A DNA stretch of 64,000 nt. Origin: Leuctra nigra. Taxonomy: Eukaryota; Arthropoda; Insecta; Plecoptera; Leuctridae. The stretch lies in the NCBI GenBank assembly GCA_934045905.1, contig OW203763.1, forward strand, positions 37,895,017 to 37,959,016, read 5' to 3'. Of this stretch, positions 47,801-55,742 are shown piece by piece. Under the pieces are notes generated by a model. It was not told the origin of the DNA. It ran no database searches and saw nothing but the letters and a program-made list of their open reading frames with translations. Made by a program: the position numbers and the translations under genes. How positions within the stretch are numbered: position 1 is the first letter of the stretch; every line of letters begins with the position of its first letter.

Positions 47801-50800
47801 GAACACGGGTCTTATCTCTTATCAGGGTTGTAAATAATTTTTTTGAAATCATTGCTCCTGTAGTTTGAACACTTATCTAGAGTATGCAGTTGTTATTATC
47901 TCACGCAGATAATTATTTGTATTAAAATTTGATAAATATTTGCAACCCTTCCAAAAAAACATGCTTTCAATGTAGCAGTTACAATACTTCTGATTTTTTT
48001 TCAAAGAAAGGGTCAAGTAAGATACAAATTTGAAATAGCAGGAAGTTGCATGAAAGTTAGGTGGAGAATATAATGATTTTTGTGATTACATTTTTTTTGT
48101 CTTTTTTAAAATTTGGGTGGTGTTCCTCATTACCCCAGCAGACACTTTTTGGGGGGTAAAGAGGAACATGTATAAGGGGTAATGCAGTTTCTGCAGTTTT
48201 CATATATTTTAATATTCAGTAGCTTCTACAATTGTTGTCCGATTCACAAAAACTTTTTGGCATTGTGATCATGGGCTGAAACTGCACGTTCCTAATTACC
48301 TCAAATAATTTACAATCATACCTCAAGGTTGTAGCAAGCCGTGTTCCTCTTTACCCCCAATATCGAGGGTAATGAGGAAAAGTGCCGAACTTTAAAAAAA
48401 AAATATTTGTAACTTTCAGTTTAGGACAAACTTTTTGTAATACTCATTCATTATGTAGTAAACAATACACCACAGTTAGTACAAAAAAAATTCTTAGCTT
48501 GAAAACATGAACCAAAAAATTGCAATTAATTCAATTGCAATTAAATTCAATTAATTAATTGCAAAGTCAAAACTTTCAGAAGTGTTCCCCATTACCCACA
48601 TTACCCCTAGACCTCTCGGGATATTATCAACTCTTGAAAGAGAAGCTTGTGCAATTGTTTTTTTAGAAGTGAGACTGGAGATAAAGTACCTAAGGAAAAT
48701 TACCGATTTTTTTTTTCTGGGGCTTTACGTCGCACTGTTCTGCAGCGAGGCTAATGGCGACGGATGAATGATTATGATGATGATTGGGAGATGATGGCGA
48801 AGAGTAGGTAAGGATGGAAGGTGGGAAGAAGGCGGTCGTGGCCTATTAGTAGGGTACCTTCCCAGCATTTGCCTGTCGACTGAGGGAAACCACGAAAAAA
48901 CCCCAGTCAGGAAGGACGGTCGCGGGAATCGAACCCGGGCCTCCAGAATACAAGTTCAGAGCGTTACCACTCAGCCATACCTATTCCTTAAACCCACGAT
49001 GATGGTAATATTACCGGTTCACATCTCTAGGTAGGCGTAATCATATGCCTAATGGCTAATGAGTAATGCCGTACCTTCAAATATTATCGTAATTCATTAT
49101 TAATTCGTAAGGTGGACTTTCATGGCCCATAATATTGTATGGACAGCCACCATTAACCTGATTGTCTTATCTTCTTCATTGGTGAAAAGAACTGTGTATT
49201 GCATGTAACTTAAAAATAACCATCCCCCAAACTTTATGAGGTAGGTAAAATAGACGTAGCTAGTTCTTTTTTAATTAACGATTCTATTTGGGGTTCATGG
49301 ACAATCAGAAAATTTACTATGGAACAGGAAACAAATTAATAATTCTGATACTCTCTCAAAAAATAAAAGAAAGACTCACCCTTGCGCCCGTCAATTGTAG
49401 GTGGATCGTTGATGAGAGCTGTGTACAAGCTTGTAGCATCATTGATGTTGTTCATGTGCACGTAACACAGACCTCGGGAAGTGTTCGTGAGTGAATCAAG
49501 GCCGATGTTGATGTTTACATTTTCCAACGAGATTGCAGTATATGGAGCGATAGAAGTGCGGACTGTCTCCTCTGTGGTCAATACATCCAAGCCTCTCAGA
49601 AGCACAGCTGGAAAAATGTTTACAAACCTTTACAAACATGCTTATTAGAGAAAGAAGTTTTTAGACCTTCTTAAAATTGATGGATGCTACTTACTTTTTT
49701 AAAACCAATAATGGATTGGATTAATAGTAATTGACATGTATAACATCGACAAAATGATTGGTTAACCTCAACATTACGCTGTGTGATTGGGATAGCCGAT
49801 CATTTTGTCGTAGTTCATTCTACGACTCTTTTGACACTGATAAATGATAGCCCTGTTTAATTAAATGTCGGATGCATTAGACTCACTAGAAGTTGGATGA
49901 TGGGTGACCTCCTCGCTGCCTTCTCCACCTTCGAGTTCGTGGCGGAAACTTTGACACTTAAAGCATGCGTCCCTCCGTTTGAAGTTGTGTGCCCCACACT
50001 AGTATTAAGAGAATGAATTAAGCACTTAATATGACTACTACTACTAGTTAATATACTACTAGCAACTGCAGCATAAGGCCACAATATTTAAAAATACAGT
50101 GCCTGACAAATGAAATTAATCATTCGCAGGGGTCCAACAATTTGGTAACTAAGAAAGAAAAGTCCTTACTTTAAGACAGAACCAATCCTGAGAGCATTTC
50201 AAGTATTTCTCAGTAAATGGCGCATCTTTTGGTATACTGTAGTGCATCACCGCACGGTATTGCTCTTGTAGCATTAGAACACCCTGCGGACACCAAACAC
50301 AAGATTAGTACGCAGTTAGACACTCAATGAATGCAGTTAGCATTGCATTCGCAAGGCCTCGAGGCCAATGACCAACACATACTAGACCAGAGGACGCAAT
50401 TATCAGAACATGTCACCTGTTTCATCTCCATCCACCGCGACGCCTCAAGGACTGAGTTAAACTCGACGAAAGCAAAGCCGCGCGAAGAACCTATCAGGAT
50501 GAACCAACAAGAGTTTAACATTGATAGCCAAGAGTTTTGCTTTGTTAAGTTGTCCAGCCGCATCTTCCCAACACCTGCTAAAATAGTTCCAACGAATGCT
50601 AGAAGTGACATTGAACAACGTATGTTACCTGTGTCTTTTTTTCTGATCAGTCGTATGTCCTTCGGCATTAACGTGCATTGCAAAATATCCTGGCGAATCT
50701 GTAAAAAAAAAAAAAAAATTGAAAACCACAATTTGGATTACATAATCTATAGAACTAAGAATTTAAAATTGAGAAATTTTCAAAATTTTATTTGGACCAT

Positions 50801-53760
50801 ACATGAAATACATGATATATTTATATCATACAAGGCTTTAAATGTGATAACACAGGAAGAAATCATAATTCCTTGTTGGTAGTACCTTACCTAACAAAGG
50901 TACTGTCGTTTATTGCTATGGATATAAATTATAATCAACCCAATGTAATCGAACAAGACAAGAGAAGATACAGATTATTATTCTGCCCTACCAACCATAA
51001 AGGACCTAACCCACATGAAACCTGTTTTGAGTAATACACCAAACCAAAATGTGTTTACAGCTCTCTGCTTTGTCACTTGGTTTGGTGCCCTGCTTTGGTG
51101 CTTTGTCACTGTTTTGACAATTTGATTAGGTACTTCAAATACTGTTCTATCTTTTATGGAGTGTACAGTGAGATTCAGAAGAAAGCGGTCGTAGTGCCCC
51201 TGTGCCAGGCAGTGTGCACGGGGCACTCCGACCGCTTTCTCCTGAATCTCACTGTACATATGATTGGAATTTACATACCATTTTCTATCTCTTTTGATCA
51301 TTAAGAATTCCCTAAGTACTGCGGCGTAGTTCTAGTTGTGGAAATGATAGTACCTACCAACTTGGTGATCACTTATTTCATTGATAATAATATGGATCAA
51401 AGATAAGGTGACCATATTCGAGAGGAGTCAAACCGGGACAAAGTTTCTGAGTGATACAAAGGGGGGTCTGGGGGGCTTGCCCCCCCAAAAAATGCCGCGC
51501 AGCGAATTTTTTGAAATGCATCACTCAATTATGGCTTAAAATCACTTTAAAAGTATAGTTATTTTCAGGAAAGTAGGTAAACTAACGTGAAAAAATCTAG
51601 ATCTTGTGGTTGGATGATGGAGTTTTTATGTGGTCATTGATGTCCGACCTACCGCCGTGAGCTATTGACAGTATTGTCTCGCAGACCATGCACTTTATTT
51701 CGTGGTCATTGTCAGTTTTTACCTTTTTCATAAACACAAACTCTTTCTTTAAGTCTTCGTTAAATTTGCACTTCCTCCGAGGAGCCATAAGTAAAAGTTC
51801 TAACAAGTAACAATAATATCACAGACAGATGAATGACAGGAACACAAACCGGCTAAACCAACTTAACACACGCCATCTTAACTTTCAACGAAATCGAAAT
51901 CCGTGCGCATCTTCTTTTACGCATCTTAGATGTGACCGCTGTAGACAAAAGTTCCATCTAGCGCCGTTAGAGTGAACTACCGGGCGGGACATTTTAAGCG
52001 GCAATTTCAAAACCGGGACAAATGAGCCGTTTCGCAAAGGTTCTCGGGACACCGGGACAAGAGCATTAAAAACGGTACTGTACCGGTAAAACCGGTACGT
52101 ATGGTCACCTTAATCAAAGAACATCACTACCAGTCATTGAAATTTATTTCGACAACATTTTATGTTTTGCCGAGTGTACCAATCTTTAAAATGTTAAAAA
52201 TGTGGTTTGTTTGCATTATGGTTGGTACGGCAGTATGAGTAGGTAGCCTACTACCTACTATTATAGTAAAAATTATTAATGGTAGGTACCTACACACCTA
52301 ATAACTGTAACATTGGTACTTACATCATTCTCCGTGATATGTTGGGCTAACCCACGAATCATTATAGTGCAGTTGGGAGGCTGATTGTGTAAGTTGTCGG
52401 GCTCCACATTGAACGAGCGTGTATCAGTAGGTCCGTTCTCGCTGTATTCACTACTCTCAGTGTCTTCCTCTGCCGGTTTGCGTGGAACTGAACTGCTGTT
52501 GTCACGACTCGAGCTTAAGTGTCTCTCAATACCACGGGGTCTTCTACTATCTGTTCGTCTTCCTTTCTCTTCACGATCTGCTTGATGATGGTTTCTATCC
52601 CACACATTATGCTTCTTTGCCCTAGGATTCAGAATAATATTGAATAGTCAATAACCCGTTATACTAATGTTCAACGGTGTACATTTAAAATTTTCACAGG
52701 ACAAAGTAATACACATGTTCGAGTGTGAATACACACCGGCTCAAGTAAAAGTCGGTGAAAGTACACCATACCATCACATGAAAATGCCAAATCACCCATA
52801 CGTGGTCATACCTACAAAACAATCTGGTCTTTAGGTCCTAGCAGGAAATAATACCTACTAACTACCTAGGTACCTTGAACTGATTTTAAATGATACTTAT
52901 CTACCTACCAGAAATTATTTTAGGTAGAGGAACAGTCATCATTTTTATTTATGTTTATGATTAGGTAGGTAGTACCTATAATCTAAGAACCATAGGATAG
53001 GTAGGTAACCACCTACCTAATGCAAATTTGCATAAAACTCACCCTTCTCTTTCATTGTAGCGATCTTTGGCTGAGGAATCCGAGTTTCGACTCTCATTCA
53101 CATGTTCTGAAAAGGTCAAATTACTTTTTAAATCATGTGCTAAAATTGCCGTGCAGATAAATTCAAAGGTCTCCAAAACTGTCTCAAGAAATAAAACAGT
53201 GTCAACATTCAAGGAGAAAGTAGATTAAGGAACAACAAACCTGATTGATTCTTCTCGTAAGGAGACCATCGATCTCGATCCCTCCATCGACTGGGTCTAC
53301 CAACATCTCGTTTGCCTCTGTCGGAAAACGTGTCTCGACTACCTCGGTCTGCAAATGCATCTACCCCACCTCTCTCAACGAAGGTATCTCGTCCTCCTCG
53401 GTCAGAATATACATCTCGACCCCCCCTTACAGGAAATGCATCTCTGCTTCTACTCTCAGTAAAGGCCTCTCGTCCACCTCTCTCAGTAAAGGTATCTCGC
53501 CCTCCTCTGTCAGCAAAGGTATCACGGCTGCCTCGCTCAACAAATGTATCTCTCCCTCGTCTGTCGGAAAATGATTCTCGTCCGCCTCTTTCAGAAAACG
53601 TGTGTCTCCCTCCTCTGTCGTTGAAAGTATCTCGTCCAACTCTGTCCGCAAATGAATCTCGCCCCTGAGCATTATCCCTCCATGGATTATTATCTCTCTC
53701 ATCCATACTCGTATCACGTCTATTTCTATCATAATAGTTAGAATCTGCGCCCCTGTTCAT
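30027..53760 (-). CDS. RBM5/RBM10-like splicing regulator, 15 exons, 996 aa
   Basis: Nuclear RNA-binding protein of the RBM5/RBM6/RBM10 group, which controls alternative splicing through spliceosome contacts. Exons (minus): 53760-53241, 53106-53043, 52621-52324, 50698-50629, 50490-50417, 50283-50170, 49998-49887, 49607-49380, 44671-44379, 44091-43974, 42673-42414, 40030-39839, 36187-36030, 35092-34924, 30347-30027 (TGA). Total 2991 nt in frame. Domains: nonapeptide repeats 33-149; Arg/Ser-rich to 277; RRM1 278-360 (RNP1 [10 protein letters not shown]); RanBP2 zinc finger 376-395 (W376, C378, C381, C392, C395); RRM2 419-500; Tyr/Gln-rich segment 494-591; OCRE 637-685 ([12 protein letters not shown]); C2H2 finger C819, C822, H835, H842; G-patch 917-960. 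The order matches vertebrate RBM5/10. Start: first in-frame ATG after a stop; AG just upstream could be a 5' UTR splice acceptor. Intron 12 uses a GC donor. RBM5 versus RBM10 cannot be decided. Confidence 0.94.
30744..31140. mobile_element. Foldback MITE, 397 bp, in RBM intron 14
   Basis: Ends TTAAGACGGCTGGGTAGTGAG and CTCACTACTCAGCCCTCTTAA. The inverted arms extend about 170 bp each, with matching words TGTTAACAAAATA, GACTCTTCAGAACT-like and CTAAACATCTGTTGGACAAA, and meet near 30938. Target duplication uncertain (TTAA or TA). No coding sequence. Confidence 0.7.
32901..33582. mobile_element. Inverted-repeat MITE, 682 bp, in RBM intron 14
   Basis: Starts TCCGCTCGATTGGAGTGCCG and ends CGGCACTCCAATCGAGCGGA. 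Arms of about 230 bp (32901-33130 and 33355-33582) are roughly 90% complementary, including CCTGACGTGCCTTCAA, GGTGGCCATCTTG and GGTAGAGGAAAG. The centre is about 220 bp of A/T-rich sequence. Target duplication not identified. Confidence 0.75.
33600..34700. repeat. Probable diverged repeat element in RBM intron 14
   Basis: Near-duplicate phrases recur through this stretch: TGATCGATCAAACGGTTCC at about 33795 and TGATCGGTCAAACGGTTC at 34148, CCATGCAAA before each, and AACCAATGGGAGGAT versus AACCAATCACAGGAT. Its margins carry GAGCGAG and GCGAGC words (33647, 34680). This pattern suggests an old internally repetitive transposon, class unknown. Confidence 0.35.
36239..36521 (-). mobile_element. tRNA-derived SINE, copy 2
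   Basis: About 90% like the copies at 6120-6402 and 48704-48986. B box GGTTCGATTCC is near 36454-36464 on the minus strand, core GTCGCCATTAGACTCGC near 36280, A-rich tail at 36239-36250. It lies in RBM intron 12 just upstream of exon 13, in the same orientation as the gene. Confidence 0.75.
36634..39272. repeat. Large snapback repeat with about 410-bp arms in RBM intron 12
   Basis: The left arm 36634-37049 and the right arm 38866-39272 are reverse complements at roughly 90% identity. They start with GCCATCTTGGCGTATC and include GTGTCATTTAAGCTCA, GATCACCTCTAC and TTTACCTCCTCCCC. The 1.8-kb loop is almost wholly an RTE-like LINE. This looks like a foldback transposon or inverted duplication into which the LINE later jumped. 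Terminal duplications were not found. Confidence 0.8.
37105..38765 (-). mobile_element. 5'-truncated RTE-like LINE with intact 518-codon reverse transcriptase frame
   Basis: The uninterrupted minus-strand frame 38765-37197 has reverse transcriptase motifs in order: [73 protein letters not shown] and the catalytic [10 protein letters not shown]. Then come the C-terminal [11 protein letters not shown] and GRPRTKW. The N-terminal endonuclease is absent, so the copy is truncated. The 3' end runs into an AT-rich TATAATATAATAT tail at 37105-37140. Lack of stops over 1.55 kb points to a recent insertion. Clade (RTE-like) is from memory of the C-terminal motif. Confidence 0.85.
40226..40980. mobile_element. 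hAT MITE filled with AAGTTC/GAACTT words, 755 bp
   Basis: Ends CAGTGTTGGGGAAG and CTTCCCCAACATTG, with a perfect 8-bp duplication GTTATTTG (40218-40225 and 40981-40988). AAAAGAACTTTT, GTTCAAGTTC and GAACGCGTTC words crowd both ends. Located in RBM intron 11 (40031-42413). Confidence 0.92.
41514..42320. mobile_element. hAT MITE filled with AAGTAACTTA / GTAACGCGTTAC words, 807 bp
   Basis: Ends CAGTGTTGAGTAGTAACTTA and AAGTAACTTACTCAACACTG, with a perfect 8-bp duplication CAATTTAG (41506-41513 and 42321-42328). The left part has the palindrome GTAACGCGTTACCGGTAACG; the right part has repeated AAGTTCCTTTTT and AAGTAACTTAACTTTAAC. RBM intron 11; no transposase. Confidence 0.93.
42899..43703. mobile_element. 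hAT MITE filled with ACATCGAT words, 805 bp
   Basis: Ends TAGGGTTGGGA and TCCCAACCCTA, with a perfect 8-bp duplication GAAATAAC (42891-42898 and 43704-43711). GACATCGATGTC, TTCGATTTGACATCG and ATTATTTCGATGT recur at both ends around a unique middle of about 550 bp. RBM intron 10. Confidence 0.93.
44750..44862. repeat. (ACT)n microsatellite
   Basis: Over thirty near-perfect ACT/CTA triplets in two runs, interrupted once near 44808. It is non-coding and lies just upstream of RBM exon 9, in intron 8. The poly-Leu and poly-Tyr frames here are artefacts. Confidence 0.95.
44917..45329. mobile_element. hAT-like MITE with a run of 16 G
   Basis: Ends CACTGGCTTAAC and GTTATGCCACTG are imperfect inverted repeats. 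Flanks CTAATAGG and CTCACAGG agree at 6 of 8 positions, a decayed duplication. It has GC-rich modules (AGTTGAGGGGGGCCC; GGGCCTGCACGGCCCGGACC) and G16 at 45291-45306. RBM intron 8. Confidence 0.6.
47791..48597. mobile_element. MITE-like element with GGGTAATGAGGAACAC repeats, 807 bp
   Basis: Ends GGGTAATGGGGAACAC and GTGTTCCCCATTACCC, perfect 16-bp inverted repeats. Variants occur inside in both directions: GTGTTCCTCATTACCCC (48121), GGGTAAAGAGGAACATG (48156), GTGTTCCTCTTTACCCC (48341), GAGGGTAATGAGGAA (48365). No clear target duplication. Nested in the 3.26-kb hAT element. Confidence 0.7.
48704..48986 (-). mobile_element. tRNA-derived SINE, copy 3
   Basis: Close copy of the SINEs at 6120 and 36239: minus-strand A box near TGGCTGAGTGGTAACGC (48955-48980), B box GGTTCGATTCC near 48930, core GTCGCCATTAGCCTCGC near 48750, and an A tail opposite the T run at 48706-48716. 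Nested in the hAT element above. Confidence 0.78.
51163..51257. other. 95-nt hairpin: candidate precursor miRNA or tiny MITE
   Basis: Arms 51163-51200 and 51220-51257 are complementary at 36 of 38 positions, around a 19-nt loop. The arms contain CAGTGAGATTCAG and AAAGCGGTCG and close with AGTGCCCC/GGGGCACT. Size and shape fit a pre-miRNA. Flanking TA on both sides (TA-CAGTGAG, CTCACTG-TA) equally fits a very short mariner-type MITE. It lies in RBM intron 3 (50699-52323). Confidence 0.55.
51404..52112. mobile_element. hAT deletion derivative keeping the start of its transposase, 709 bp
   Basis: Ends TAAGGTGACCATA and TATGGTCACCTTA, with a perfect 8-bp duplication ATCAAAGA (51396-51403 and 52113-52120). 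It contains a transposase 5' remnant on the minus strand (see 51597-51788) and a GC-rich module GGGGGGTCTGGGGGGC near 51463. RBM intron 3. Confidence 0.93.
51597..51788 (-). pseudogene. N-terminal fragment of a hAT-type transposase
   Basis: The frame starts [17 protein letters not shown] and goes on through [21 protein letters not shown] (shortened here) to a stop at 51597. The Cys-x2-Cys plus His arrangement with [10 protein letters not shown] is the BED-like DNA-binding start typical of insect hAT transposases. The catalytic domain is gone, and the C-rich downstream DNA is non-coding. Recognition is from family memory. Confidence 0.7.
53241..53760 (-). CDS. RBM5/10-like exon 1 with 27-bp coding minisatellite
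   Basis: First coding exon of the gene above. Residues 33-149 are thirteen consecutive copies of a nine-residue unit, consensus GRDTFxDRG with variants such as GRESFSDRR and SRDAFPVRG. At DNA level it is a 27-bp tandem repeat between about 53312 and 53664. Charge alternates Arg with Asp/Glu, so the region is expected to be disordered. The rest ([16 protein letters not shown]) leads into the Arg/Ser-rich part. Confidence 0.85.
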
Positions 53761-53772
53761 GTTGTCTGTCAC

Positions 53773-54455
53773 AGAGAGTAGGGTTAGAGTTCAATCAACA
53801 GCAAGTCTAACACGAAATGCGATCAGCAAATAAGTTCGTACGGAAGCAGTACACCATATTTTACGTTAGCTAGGTATTTGAAGCGATGATCGTAGACATT
53901 GTTTAAGGTAGCAATTTACCTATTTACAGAATTTTCATCAGCACTACCCATAGATCAGCCAGTAGTCAAGTTAGAAGACAACACCGAATCAATGCTAAAA
54001 TCGTACCTACCCAAGTAGTAGGTAGGTAGGTACTTCAAATACTTTCTTTGTCCATAGGAAAGTAGTAAAACATATTGACTACATCACCATGCACCATTCT
54101 GCACTCGAAGAGATAAAGATATTCTCCACCGATTAATTAAAAAAAAAACACACACAGATACATAAATCAATGAAGAAATGGATGCAGAAGAAACATCATC
54201 TCCTCCATCGAAGTTTTGCGTTTCCAAAATGGCGGGAGTCACAGCCTTCTTAATTAGCTGATGCCGCAGTGCAAGTAGCGCGAAAATTTGATTGTAATTG
54301 TCTGTGGTAATGTATACATGAAATGAACGTTTGGCTGATAATTAGGTAATATTCCGGGTTTAATTCAACAAAATATGTAATATACACAGCTAGGTCAAAA
54401 TTCTCCTGTAATGATCCCAGAGTATTTCAACCAGGACACATTTTAAGTAGCGGTA
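53773..54455. promoter_or_regulatory. Upstream region of the RBM5/10-like gene
   Basis: Contains the presumed promoter and 5' untranslated exon of the gene. Around 54190-54280 lies a slightly GC-richer patch (TTTCCAAAATGGCGGGAGTC, GCAAGTAGCGCG). AAAATGGCGG resembles a YY1/Pho-like element by eye. No start site can be fixed. A CTCTGTGACAG acceptor-like sequence sits just before the ATG at 53760. Confidence 0.3.
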
Positions 54456-54976
54456 CAGTGTTGGGCTAATTACTTTTGAAAAGTAGTGTCACTACTTTAC
54501 TTACTACTCAACTTCAAAAGTAGTAAAACTACTTTACTTACTACTGTTCCCCAAAAGTAGTGACACTACTTTACTTTTTGGTGAAAAAAGTAGTGAGATT
54601 ACTTTCGCGTTATTTTGAACAATTAATAGGTATTTCATTGAATGGACGGAAGGGAAGGAATGAAAGATATTTTTGAAGGAATGTTACAAGGATTAGATTA
54701 TGTACTCGAACACAGAATTCAATTCGTTTTATATATAGAAATAATAAGTCACTGCAGTGCCTTTTTATTTTATGTTGCCAAATGTTTGCTCTGAAATAAT
54801 AATCGCTTTGTGACCTACTTATTGAACGTCAAAAGTAGCGCGTTACTTCAAACGAAATTACTTCCAAATAGTAAAATTACTTTACAAATTACTTTATTTC
54901 AAAAGTAACGTCGTTACTGAAAAAGTTATTTCGTTAGAGTAACGAGTTACTTTCTTTACTTTACTGCCCAACACTG
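54456..54976. mobile_element. hAT MITE filled with AAAGTAGT / AGTAACG words, 521 bp
   Basis: Ends CAGTGTTGGGCTAATTAC and AGTTACTT...GCCCAACACTG form inverted repeats. Flanks GCGGTA and GCAATA suggest a decayed duplication. Terminal regions repeat AAAGTAGTGACACTACTTTA and TTACTTTCTTTACTTTAC. Intergenic between RBM and ATPAF1. Confidence 0.75.
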
Positions 54977-55033
54977 GCAATACACTCTTCGTCGAATATT
55001 TCTTTCCAATTTCGAAGTAGCATTACGTATAAC

Positions 55034-55447
55034 CAGTGGTTAATTTGTATTAGAAGAGGTGGGTAAGCCCAAGATCTCTAGAGTAACCCATATATTCTAC
55101 CTATCTTGGGGTAAGCCCACCCCACAATTGTCATGGGAAACGCATTACCGTACGGAATCAATGGGGGGCCTGGGGGGAGGGCCCCCCAAAAGAACGCGGT
55201 CCGGGGCGCGCAGCCCCGGAAAATTTTTGAATTTTTGGGATGAATTTGGTGCGTTTCTGCGCTTTTTGTAAAATATTTGAACCAATTTTTATCTCCCTGA
55301 AAAATAAGTTTGTAGAGGGCGACCAAATTTGTTTTATTTAACAGTGTTATTAATATAAAAGATAATATTTATACAAAAAGGTGCATAAGCCCGGCTTACC
55401 CTCCAAAAAAGGTGGGTAAGCCGGGCTTACGCCCAAATTAAGCACTG
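55034..55447. mobile_element. hAT MITE, 414 bp
   Basis: Ends CAGTGGTTAATTTG and CAAATTAAGCACTG, with a perfect 8-bp duplication CGTATAAC (55026-55033 and 55448-55455). GGTGGGTAAGCC words lie at both ends. It holds the GC-rich module GGGGGGAGGGCCCCCC followed by GGTCCGGGGCGCGCAGCCCC. A relative is at 56827. Confidence 0.9.
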
Positions 55448-55677
55448 CGTATAACTACTACTCTGAAAACAGAAATGTTGCAGATTTCAACTAAGTATTC
55501 AGTATTAAAGTATTTCAAAAAAATTTAAATGACAGCAAATTGTAATCTGCAACAATATAATTACTAGGAATTGGGGTAGGTCACCCCCTCGAAAACACAA
55601 AATATTGCAGTAGCCAGTAACTAGGTAAAAATTGGGGCAGTTGCTACTATTGATTCACAAGTCAAAGTAAATAACTG

Positions 55678-55683
55678 TTTATT
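55678..55683 (-). promoter_or_regulatory. Candidate polyadenylation signal of the ATPAF1 gene
   Basis: AATAAA on the minus strand, 60 nt beyond the TAA stop at 55743, a normal distance for a short 3' untranslated region. Confidence 0.45.
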
Positions 55684-55742
55684 ATAATTAATATCAGGTA
55701 CTACAAGTTTAATAATGCACAAGATTAATACTAGGTAGTCAA

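Larger units (their letters stand above)
45770..49029. mobile_element. Large non-autonomous hAT element, 3260 bp, with nested insertions
   Basis: Ends TAGAGATGTAAAGTTACCGG and CCGGTTCACATCTCTA, with a perfect 8-bp duplication GGTAGGCG (45762-45769 and 49030-49037). Terminal words GTTACCGGTAAC and GGTAATATTACC are palindromic. Inside are another MITE-like element (47791-48597) and a SINE (48704-48986). A C-rich patch at 47310-47460 is followed by a 44-codon frame starting [16 protein letters not shown] (47497-47631) that could be a decayed gene start, but I do not recognise it. RBM intron 8. Confidence 0.85.

Noticed and set aside
50331..50882. 183-codon plus-strand frame
   Set aside because: It runs antisense across RBM exons 4 and 5, whose minus-strand splice sites and RRM motifs fit precisely.
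53245..53668. Plus-strand Ser/Arg/Pro-rich frames
   Set aside because: Antisense of RBM exon 1; the 27-bp repeat keeps several frames open.
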